Shown here: in pieces, positions 10,755 to 21,900 of the stretch
Layout: each line of letters starts with the position of its first letter
How positions within the stretch are numbered: position 1 is the first letter of the stretch
Assembly (NCBI GenBank): GCA_964034945.1
Contig: OZ035962.1
Span: 99,142,784-99,206,783, forward strand
Reading direction: 5' to 3'
Length of the DNA: 64,000 bases
DNA from: Chrysopilus asiliformis
Taxonomy: Eukaryota; Arthropoda; Insecta; Diptera; Rhagionidae
Notes under the pieces: model-generated
Database searches by the model: none
What the model saw: the letters and a program-made list of their open reading frames with translations, nothing else
What the model was told of the DNA's origin: nothing
Translations under genes and position numbers: made by a program

Positions 10755-13700
10755 ATGGCGAATATTACGGCGGTGGCGATAGCAAACAGAAACAAGAAAC
10801 ACTTTCTAGGGGTTCCGGCCCCGTTAGGCTACGTTGCGGGTGTTGGAAGAGGGTTAGTAGTTTTAGTTAATTACGTTATCGTCTGTATTTTCATTCAATG
10901 TTCGTATATTGCTTTGCAGAGCCACAGGATTCACAACCCGATCTGATATCGGGCCAGCGCGAGATGCAAACGATGTTTCAGATGACCGCCATGCGCCTCC
11001 TGCAGCGAAGCGCAAGAAAAAAGACGAAGAAGAGGATGACGACGAGGATTTAAACGACTCCAATTACGATGAATTCAGCGGTTACAGTGGATCTCTCTTT
11101 TCCAAAGATCCTTACGATAAGGACGATGAGGAAGCAGACGCCATTTACGAATCGATCGACAAGAGAATGGACGAGAAGCGGAAGGAATATCGTGAGAAGC
11201 GAATGAAGGAAGATTTGGAGAAATATCGTCAAGAACGGTAAAGTTTGTATCCGTTTTTCTACTATTATTTGTTAACTTTTCCCGTTTCAGTCCCAAAATT
11301 CAGCAGCAGTTCTCAGATTTGAAGCGAAACCTTGCCGATGTAACAGCAGAAGAATGGGCTACGATTCCAGAAGTTGGCGACAGTCGTAATCGCAAGCAGA
11401 GAAACCCAAGGGCAGAGAAATTCACGCCTTTGCCAGATAGTGTCTTGTCTCGAAATTTGGGCGGTGAAACGGCTTCCAATCTTGATCCCCGTTCAGGACT
11501 TGCGTCGATGGTTCCTGGTGTGGCTACACCGGGAATGTTGACGCCCACGGGAGATTTAGATTTGCGAAAGATTGGCCAAGCGAGAAATACTTTGATGAAT
11601 GTGAAATTGTCACAGGTTTCCGATTCGGTCACTGGACAAACAGTGGTAGATCCAAAGGGCTACCTCACCGATCTTCAGAGCATGATTCCCACTTATGGTG
11701 GCGACATCAACGATATTAAGAAGGCTCGACTTTTGCTGAAGAGTGTAAGAGAGACGAATCCAAATCATCCACCCGCTTGGATTGCCAGTGCCCGATTAGA
11801 AGAAGTAACGGGAAAAGTTCAAATGGCTCGAAATCTAATAATGCGAGGATGCGAAATGAATCCACAAAGTGAAGATTTATGGTTGGAAGCAGCACGACTG
11901 CAGCCGCCAGATACAGCAAAAGCAGTCATCGCTCAGGCTGCCAGGCATATTCCAACGTCGGTGCGAATTTGGATAAAGGCTGCGGATTTGGAAACTGAAC
12001 AAAAGGTAATTTTTATAAAATACTATTAGCTTTTACTATTCGGTATTGCGCGACCAATACTCGATAATCAATAACGCACATTCAATTTTACGTAGTAGAT
12101 ACATTTTTCAATCAAATTTAAGTAAATTAAGAAAAATTCCAGGCAAAGCGTCGTGTTTTTCGGAAAGCGCTCGAACACATTCCCAACTCTGTTCGCTTGT
12201 GGAAAGCGGCAGTGGAAATGGAAAACCCTGACGACGCTAGAATTCTATTGTCCCGCGCTGTTGAATGTTGCAATACAAGCGTGGAACTGTGGCTGGCATT
12301 GGCACGCTTGGAAACATACGAAAATGCTCGCAAAGTGTTAAACAAGGCCCGTGAAAATATTCCAACGGACAAACAAATCTGGACGACTGCCGCAAAATTA
12401 GAGGAGGCAAATGGCAACATTCACATGGTGGAGAAAATCATCGATCGGGCATTGACTTCGTTGACAGTGAATGGCGTTGAGATAAATCGCGAGCAATGGT
12501 TCCAAGAAGCGATAGAAGCTGAGAGATCAAACGCAGTGAATTGTTGCCAGGCGATTATCAAGGCGGTAATCGGAATTGGTGTCGAAGAGGAAGACCGCAA
12601 ACAGACTTGGATCGACGATGCGGAATTTGTGAGTACCAAAGAATGATTTCTTGAATAAAATATAAAAAATTAACTATTTTCTCGCAGTGTGCAAAGGAAA
12701 ACTCTTTTGAATGTGCTCGGGCGGTCTATGCACATGCATTGCAGCAATTTCCGTCAAAGAAAAGCATTTGGCTCCGAGCTGCCTACTTTGAGAAGAACCA
12801 CGGAACCCGTGAAAGTTTGGAGGCTCTGCTTCAGCGCGCAGTCGCCCATTGTCCGAAATCTGAGATTCTCTGGTTGATGGGGGCGAAATCCAAGTGGCTA
12901 GCTGGAGACGTACCAGCGGCAAGAGGAATTCTGTCGCTCGCTTTCCAGGCCAATCCAAATTCAGAGGACATTTGGTTGGCCGCTGTGAAACTGGAAAGTG
13001 AAAATTCCGAATACGAGCGAGCCCGGCGGCTTCTTGCGAAGGCTCGAGCCTCAGCCCCCACTCCTCGCGTTATGATGAAGTCCGCCAAGTTAGAGTGGGC
13101 ACTGCAGAAGCTCGACGAAGCTTTGAAACTTTTAGACGAGGCTGTCAAAGTGTTTCCCGATTTTGCGAAATTGTGGATGATGAAGGGTGAAATTGAGGAG
13201 CAGCGGGGACAGGTGGAAGAGGCCGCTAACACATACACAACAGCATTGAAAAAATGCCCCAATTCAATACCGCTGTGGATTCTATCGTCGTCTTTGGAGG
13301 AGCGAAAGGGTTCTCTCACCAAAGCCAGATCGATTTTGGAGCGTGGTCGTCTGAAGAATCCTAAAACAGCTCCACTTTGGCTGGAAGCCATCCGAATTGA
13401 ACTTCGAGCGAATCTGAAGGAAATCGCCAATACGCTAATGGCTCGAGCGCTTCAGGAGTGTCCAAATGCGGGGGAACTTTGGGCAGAATCGATTTTCATG
13501 GAAGCGAAACCACAGAGGAAAACTAAATCCGTGGATGCGTTGAAGAAATGCGAACACGATCCGCATGTGCTCTTGGCTGTTTCAAAGCTGTTCTGGTCAG
13601 AGCATAAACTGCAGAAATGCCGAGATTGGTTCAATAGGACTGTAAGTAGAAATATTTGTTCAGGAAGAGTTTTTATAGAAAAATGTTTCATTTTAGGTAA

Positions 13701-13921
13701 AAATCGATGCCGATCTTGGCGATGCTTGGGCGTATTTTTACAAATTCGAATGTTTGCACGGCAACGAAGTTCAGCAAAGGGAGGTTCTTGAAAGGTGCAT
13801 CACTGCGGAGCCCAAACATGGTGAAGCCTGGTGTAGAGTTAGCAAAAATATTGCGAATTGGTGTTTCAAGACTCCGGAAATTTTAAATACGGTTGTCAAG
13901 GAACTGCCCATACCAACTTAA
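10755..13921 (+). CDS. Prp6: Pre-mRNA processing factor 6 (U4/U6.U5 tri-snRNP)
   Basis: Six exons, 10755-10852, 10920-11237, 11291-12005, 12143-12628, 12688-13641 and 13697-13921, join in phase to 931 residues, close to the family norm. The N-terminus matches the PRP1 splicing-factor domain ([15 protein letters not shown], then [10 protein letters not shown]). An acidic-basic stretch with [14 protein letters not shown] follows, then [20 protein letters not shown]. From about residue 270 on, the protein is HAT/TPR-like repeats with recurrent W at fixed spacing ([35 protein letters not shown]). Prp6 bridges U5 and U4/U6 in the nuclear tri-snRNP and is essential for splicing. A polyadenylation signal AAATAAAATC follows near 13980. 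No anomalies seen. Confidence 0.96.
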
Positions 13922-14030
13922 ATCTAATGAAGAAAGGAAATTACCTTTTTAATATTTCCGTATATATTTTTTTGTTTTCTAAATAAAATCTTTGTTTTTT
14001 TAAATACAAGAAATGAAATTTTCCTCGAAT

Positions 14031-15250
14031 TTATATCCCGGGCATAACATAAGCAATGTTATCGAGTGTCTTCTGGAGACATTCTTTCAGCTGGGGATTG
14101 TTTTCTCCTGAAATTCCCGGAATTTGCATGGTTAGACACATTAGCGGACCAAGAGCACACAGCAAACTGTCGAGAAGCACGGATAAACTACCAGAAACAG
14201 TAATTTGACCATCGTGCTGCTTTAATCTCTGTCCAATGTTTCCCAGAGAGTCTCCGAGTAGCTTCAGATGTGCTGCAGCGTCGATTGGATCGATTCCAGT
14301 CACTTTGAATACTGGATTTTGTGGAGGACTTTGTTTAATTGAAGACATTTGCCCAGAAATTAAATTTGGATCCATGATCTCGACTTGTCCAGCGATTTCG
14401 CCCTGTTGGAACTTTCTTGGACGTGACATTGAGATTTTATTCAAGAATTTCGTTGGGCCCTTGGGATCTTTTTGCATTTCCATGTTTTTAACTCTGTTGG
14501 CTTGTCTTTTTGCACGCCTCTTCCAATTGTATTTCTCTCCGGTTGGAACATTTCCCCACATCTCTCCCAATCGTCGCGATATTGTGGCGAAATCTAAAGA
14601 AAAAATTTGAAATCAATATTCCACAAAATACTAACGTTTATTTTCTCACCCAAATCTGGTTGCTGTGCTATCATCTGCTTGCGAACATCCTTCGACCACA
14701 TCATGTACGCTGTGAACCGAGTTTTCCCCTTATCTTTGCGCTGAGCCTTCGCATTTACCACCTAAAATTATCCGCTTACTACGCACGTTGACCACTTTAA
14801 GAGCACAAGTACCTTGCCATCCTTGAGAATCTTCTTCTTTGCAAATTTCTCCGACATGTAGAGGCTTTGGCGAACTGTTGGGTCCACATAGCTTGGATCT
14901 GCGGTAACTTCGCCCTCTTCTTCGTGTTCTTCTAGAGTTACTTCCATGACTTCGTCACTGTCCAAGCTCTCCAAGCTCTCTTCACCCTCGTCCGACAACG
15001 ATTCATCGTCATCAGACGGTTTGTCTTGTGGACTACTTCCAAATGCCATTAAATTCACTTGGGGACCGTGAATCTCGTAGGTCGGAGAGGCCAAAACCGG
15101 GCTGACAAATTGTTGATTTGGGGTCTTCGTCGCCAGATGTTTTATTGTAGGAGTCTTTTTTGTGGTACGGGGTTCGATTTCGTCGGGCGATTGAAAATCC
15201 ATAAGTTTGGAAGACTTTTTTCTGACTCTGCCACTTCGAGAGATTCCCAT
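14031..15250 (-). CDS. HMGXB4: HMG-box protein HMGXB4-like
   Basis: Three exons, 15250-14813, 14761-14650 and 14593-14031, give 370 residues. The first exon is basic then acidic (a run rich in D/E around EGEESLESLDSDEVMEVTLE). Exons 2 and 3 encode an HMG box of about residues 155-225 (TRFTAYMMWSKDVRKQM, then FATISRRLGEMWGNVP, then EKYNWKRRAKR). The C-terminal 90 residues hold the domain specific to HMGXB4 (AAHLKLLGDSLGNIGQRL, then GQITVSGSLSVLLDSLLCAL), ending NIAYVMPGI. It should be a nuclear DNA-binding chromatin factor; vertebrate HMGXB4 is linked to Wnt repression and NuRF-type complexes. The protein is shorter than the human one. It converges on Prp6, with stop codons 109 bp apart. Confidence 0.87.
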
Positions 15251-15984
15251 TACGAGATCTGCAATATTTTCGGGAAGTTTTATGCTTTACAAAATCTTTT
15301 GGGGGATGTTAAATTGTGTATACCTTTCGAATTGTTTGGAGTGGTTTCCATTGTTTATTTTTTATTGTTGTGTAATATTTTGATGATAAAAAACACGATA
15401 CCTTTATTGAATTGTAAACTTTTCAACCTTCCGTGTAATTTTTTAGTTAACAAAAGTAAATATCACGCGAAAATACACTTTTATTAAGAAATAGTTGTCT
15501 ATCTATGCCAATCTATGCAAAATTTTGACAACATGAATTTCGGTTCAGTGGAATTGATTTAAAAAAACGTAGTAGAATTGTACTAGAAGCATTTATAAAA
15601 ACCCACATTTTTTAATTTGAATGCACAACCTAAATACTATTCTTTCGTATTTTAACAATTTTACCAAATTAATAAGGCATATTTCCTTTATTAATCTAAA
15701 TTATTGGTAATATTTATCTGGTTTAAAATGAATGTTTGGCCTCGAAACAAAAAAATTACGCAGATGTGCGCATATCCTTAACATACCAATAAAAATGTAA
15801 ACAAACTTTTAGAACTTGGCGCCAAAAGAAATTGTCAGTAAAGTTCCTTGATGCACTCAAAAACTTGGTAATTTGCTGGAAACGTGTTTTGTGATGTCTT
15901 TTTGTTTGCAATTGTGTGTTTTGTCTTGAAATTGCTGTTTGGTGAACATTCAAAAGTCGACGAGGATTTAGAAAAAACGTAGAA
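15251..15984. promoter_or_regulatory. Divergent spacer, HMGXB4 / Cut8-like
   Basis: The 734 bp between two opposite start codons must carry both promoters and leaders. The sequence is AT-rich with no clear TATA box. The plus-strand frame at 15059-15487 lies opposite HMGXB4 coding sequence and is a shadow. Confidence 0.5.
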
Positions 15985-18900
15985 ATGACGACTCCGCTGC
16001 GATTCGCTTTATCAGAACTTAGAGTAGCAGCCACCCCGGAAATTGCAGATGAATCTAGTCCTGGAAATGTCCTCAACACGGCCACCTTGCCTGATAATCC
16101 GGCAAATATATCTCTAACGTATTTATCTCCTGCACCTTCACCGGACGAATTAGTTATCAAGTAAGTAAATACAACTGGTAGTAATAATAAAAATAATGAC
16201 AAGAGTTTAGTGAAGCCCCAAAGGCGCTACAGAATTTATGGGTATAGGTGGGAGGCCTAAAGGGAAGTGATGTCTCGAAATCAAAGGTCTCGAGTAGATT
16301 CCAAAAATATTGTAGCATGATTTATAATTCCTGAAAAAATGAAATTGGTGAAAGAGGGTGAAGGGTTTTGAAAAAATTGGCAGGGGTTGGGTATATAAAA
16401 CGATAAAATTTGCCTTAAAAACTTTTAGAAGAGCTCTAGGAGTCGATAAAACCCTTTAGGCCAAAAAACAAACAAAATATCTACGGGCTCTGGAGTGGGA
16501 CGTGGGCGAGCACATTAAGCATGTAACGTCATTAGGGCTTATCTGAACTTAAGTCAAAATTACTAATTTTTTTTTGCAGACAAAGAGGACGGCGGCGAAT
16601 CTCTCTTAGTTGGTCGCCCGAGAAGTGTCCAGTTTCCAGTCGTTGTCCATTTCCAAAGACCCCCACAAAAAGCACTACGATGGTTTTGAGGAGTTCCCCA
16701 AGGAAGCGATTGATGGGGAACGAATTCAGTGACAATTTGGCGGCTTCTCCGAAAACAGATGGAACTAAATTCGGTCCAATAAAAAGGTTACGATTGGAGG
16801 AAAAGCCTTTCGCGCAAATGAATTTCACGACGCCAATTCATATCATGCTGAAGGGTTTAAGTCACGATCAACTGCTCGGTGTTATCAAGAATTTGATAAA
16901 AGACGATCCCCAACTGGAGGAAAAAATTAGAAACGATTTTCCAATGCCAGACATAAGGTAAGAAGTCTTGTGTGTGTCTTTTTTTACAAAAATTTATTAA
17001 AAAATCAGTACAAAGTAGAGACAAATATAAGTAAACTGATTGATGATCGATCTTAATTCACGTCCGTTGACTCTGTTTCTATTTCCGTTTTTGGTCGTGC
17101 GTTGTCAGTAGCGTCTGTAAAATAGTGATGAGAATTTTATTTATCTTTTTTTTCAAAAATCAAAAATCTTACATAAATGAATTGCAATTGCATTTCGTAT
17201 GGTAATCAATTGCATATCGTCTTCGCCATCGTCTACTGGAACAGACACCGGCTGTCTATTGGCGCTCAAGTTTTTGGCCTCTTCCACCCACTCATCAAAC
17301 ACATTGTCGTTCCTCTCAATAAAGAAATTGTGTAAAATGCAGCACGCTTTTATCATAATTGTCCCGTACATAACATCAACGCTAAGAGTTCCGGCTAGTT
17401 TCCTGAATCTTGCACGCAAATGTAAAAACGCTTCTTCCAGGGGAATTTGAGCCTTTTCAACGTGTTTATTAAAATTGAGTTGTGTAGGCGAGTACTCATC
17501 GGGCCCGAAGGCTTTTATTACAGATTTCGATAAACCAATCGCATGGTTGCCAATCAAATACGGCTGAATATCATGGCCGCATATTTTCTTAATATTTCCC
17601 TGAATTGCAGGATCCGCAGCATGCATTTCGTCGATTTTGGACCGCTCACAGATCTTAGATAAAATATTGGAACCTGGCGAACTCGCATCTACAAACATGA
17701 ACTTTCGGCTGAAACAGAAACTCAATTTAGTTGAATCAAAGCACAAAGTTAATGTAAATCCCACCGATGATCGGCAGAGGCAAAAAGAATGACTGATGTT
17801 CTTCCCCTGGAATTTAAATACTTTATGGTGTCCGCCTTGCTCACGCTGGTCTCAATATGGGATTCCCCTACGGCTCCGTAGCATTGAGGCATTCCGATTT
17901 CTTCAAAACCCTTTAAATTCTCCATGAGAACGTCTTGAGAAATCGGATAACCCGGAAGTAAGTCTTTTTGCATCGCTTTCAGTACTCCTGAGCAGAAAGT
18001 CCTCACAAAGTCTCCGACGGTAGATCTTCCGATTGTGAACATGTCATACATATCCTTATATTCTGCCAGCGATCCCAAATAATACAATGCGACCGCGAGA
18101 CGTTTCTTCAGTGGAATGGTACGCTTCATGGTTTCTTTTTGCATAGAAATCAACACCTCTGCCAACTCATCGAAACTTGCTCGCGTCATTCGGAAGTATT
18201 CCTTAAATTTTTCATCGCTTAAATTGGGAACCACGTCCTCCCAGAACTGTTGTTTCTTCTCTCTCTATACACACAAAATATACAAGTGGAGGAGATTATT
18301 GTGCTTTCGAGTTCTATTTACTGCTACCAAAGATTAGATAAATAAAGACAAAAGAACTTTTCATATGTATGGAAAATACTGCGGAGGTATGAATCTCAAT
18401 TAAGTAACGCATGCAATATAAATATTTTTATTGATTTTGATAATAAAGCATTAAACTATAAAGCAAAATAATCGTTTTGCAAGGCATTCGAAAGATACCT
18501 TTTCTGCTTGCGGATTTTTTTGAGACCTCAAAATCTTTATTTACCTAATCTTTGCTGTTACGTTCGAAAGTCAGATTAACTGAAGTAAATTGTAAAGGCA
18601 CTGAAATGTTAGCAAGTTTACTAAGATTTACCGGTATTGGAGAGATTGCCACAATAGGAGGAGATTTTTGAAGGTCCCTGTACTGCTGGAGAAACATAAG
18701 CAACTTTTGGGCTCGCTTTGTATGGTGGCGTGCTCGCTTCTGGCAGATTCGTCCCAATTGTACGAGTCTATTTCGCTTTTTCACCAAGTCCTTCAAGAAA
18801 ATAATCTGGCAAAGAAGCGGGGTGCTGTCCATTTAACAAATTTTTTTCCAAGCGAAAGTCCGAAATCGGAAACAAAAAACAATTGTGGCGTTTCAGCTGT

Positions 18901-21900
18901 CAAAATCTCAAGAAAAATGCGTCCCAATGTTGCCAGAGCGTCGAATTTGAAAAACCCCAAAAAGTTACAAAAATCCAATTTCTGGCGAAAATCCCTCATT
19001 CCATAATTTTAAATTGAGAAAAAATATCAGTTGTGATCAACACAAAACTTTCCTCTGCAATATTTACACATCGATTTCAATATACGTATAGTTTTAGACA
19101 AGAGTCGTTTTGCTTTTTTTTTGTTGGTAGAAAAGCACTAACAATAACACGTAAATCCAGAAAATTTTCTTTGAATTTGGTTGTAAGTATTTTTTTCATA
19201 AAAGCCCATAGTTTCCGACAAACTCAATATCGACCTGTTTCCCATATCGGTGCCGTGGATAACACTATGGAAAATAGCGTTATCACTGAATTGAGGTATG
19301 GTTTGAATTGAGGTATGGTTTGAATTGAAATACGGTTTCCTTTATGTACAAGCGATACGAGAGAATACGTGTACATGCTTTCTTTCGCTGAAGTCATGCA
19401 ATAACGTATAAAAAAAATAAAATCTTATTAAAGGTAGAACCTGAATCGTACGTCGATGGGTCCGTCATGCGTCCGTCACGTTGACAGTTCGAGTAGAATC
19501 AACGGGCTGCTATGAGTACTCCCCTAATAATACGTTTTCCGATGCGGCAGCCGCATAGAGTAGGTCGAATTTCTACTTTTACATGCGGCAACGCACGGAA
19601 ATGTCATTTCGCAAAAAAGTTTGTTTACGATTTAAGCAATTTAAGTATGGAACAAATTGAAAGTAATTGTTTCGACGATAAACTAATAGAAGAAGTGCAA
19701 AACAATGAATTAACTCCAGATTCGTTGCCGTACCCAACTGTCACCTCATCGAACTGTCAACCGAACGCACGCATGACGGACGCATCGACGTACGATTCAG
19801 GTTCTAGCTTAATAAATGTAAATATGTATTAAAATATCTAGTCTTATTTTATTATTTAATTTTCTTTAGTAAAAAAATAGTCTTACACATAAAATCATCT
19901 TTATTTAAGTCGAGCGAATTTGGCTAACATAAAATTCAAATATTCCCGCCAGATCGTGGTACAGTACCCAGCCCTATTACTTTGTAAAAAAGGTGAAGTG
20001 GTAGCCCGAAATTGCCTTTCGTTAGAAAGAAATACTATATTTCGAGTGTTCCATTTTTTATGTATATAGTGCTATAGTGCGAAATAGATTTTGTAACAAA
20101 AGTGATGTAAATAGTCGTTTTTCGTCACAGTTTAGTGCATTCACGACCTTGTCAGTAAAACCAGAAAATGGGAGTTCGAGGATTGACCAGTTTTATCGCG
20201 AAAAACGCCGATAGATACCTTCATGCCTTCGAATTACATGACTGTGATCTAGTTATAGACGGTGACAATTTGGCCTGCAACCTCTACAAAGACACCTCGC
20301 AATGCAACTCGGCATTTGGTGGTGACTATGACGAATATTATCGGACCGTTGTAAACTTCTTCCAAATGCTCGAGCAGTGCAATGTCCGAGCGTTTGTGTT
20401 GCTGGATGGTGGCTACGAATCGAAAAAGATAAAAACGGTTGAGAGACGCTTGAGGATTAAAATTGGGATAGTCAAGTACTTGAACCCAGCTGATTGCAGG
20501 CCAATATTTCCGGTTATGATGCGAGAAGTATTTCTGAAACATTTCCTTGCTTGAATTGAATGTAAAAACGGTTTCGCTTTTAGGTTTTCATTGATGCTGT
20601 CCGAGACTGCGGAGTTCCCTTGATGCGGTGCTTGTATGAGGCTGACGATGAAATTGCGATCTTAGCTCGGAAGCTAAATTGCCCAGTTCTAAGCTACGAT
20701 TCAGATTTTTACATCTACAATGTGAAATACATACCAGTGGTCACCCTTACGTTCAAAATTTACGAGAAAGAAGTCGATGTCGAACCGGAAGAGAAATCAC
20801 TGAGTCAGTCCGAAGCGAAACGAATTAAAAAGAAATTTAATAAGAAACATTTAAAAGACAAATCCCTGCAACGTTCTACCTCCTCTGTGCCAGTCAAGGA
20901 AAAGAAGAAAATCAAATACTTGGACTGTTGTATTTACACCATTGAGAGTTTGTTAAAGTTGGGCTCATTAGACACTGAAATGCTTCCGTTATTCGCCGCT
21001 CTCATTGGCAATGACTATATCGAAAACACAGTATTTCAGATATTCTACAATCAGATTAGTCAGAAGAATACCAACAAAAAAGTCTCGAGACAACATCGTC
21101 GTATTATCGTAATATTACGGTGGCTGCAGCATGAAACCAAGGATTCGGCGACTGAGAAAATCCTTGCTCGAATAAAGAAAGACGAAAGGACGAAACTACT
21201 GCAAAGTATCGAGGATGCGACGTCTGGCTATTGCCGAGAGAATAGCAAAGCCTTTGAATATTTCGGATTAGAGCAGAAGAATCCGCCGCCAGAGATTTGT
21301 GAGATAGAGGAAGACGAAGAGGAAACAACAACGAATCCGGAAACGGAATTTTGCAATGCGGATAGTGGAGACGAGGATAGCACTTGTGATAGTGATAGTT
21401 CAATGTTCGATACTGACGTATCGGATGCATCCAGTGAAGCGGATTCCGATTTAGACGATTCAGAAATGGCCAGCATTAAAGAATTCGCAACAAGCAGTGG
21501 AGTTCCTGAATGGCTGGAGAAGAAAATCAACAGCGGTGATCTTTCACGCTTCTTTGTCGATCTGTTCCATTTGAATTTGTACATAAACAATCCAATGATA
21601 GAGAATTTCTCTAATGAAGATGCCAATTCAATATCAATTGATATTATACGGTACATATACTATTTGATTACTAAAGTACCTGATGATTCCGAGATAAGAC
21701 TGCGATATTTGTCGCGATTTGGCAAGACAACAAACGTTAAATACGTAAAATTGTTACCATTATCCGATCTTTATACGAATTTCCAGCCCTGTGTCATTGA
21801 TATGACTGGCTTTAGGAAGATATTCGATCGTTTGTCACCATATTTACAAACAACCAACTTCTTTAACTATCCGAAAGTTGATGAGATCTTTACAGCCGTT

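Noticed and set aside
12831..13430. 199-codon minus-strand frame inside Prp6
   Set aside because: Long antisense frame produced by the codon bias of the HAT-repeat exon; serine/alanine-rich mirror of Prp6 with no domain.
18668..19006. 112-codon plus-strand frame
   Set aside because: Antisense to exon 1 of the Harbinger-derived gene; no resemblance to known proteins.
21228..21656. 142-codon minus-strand frame in asteroid
   Set aside because: Serine-rich antisense mirror of the Asp/Ser-rich acidic stretch.
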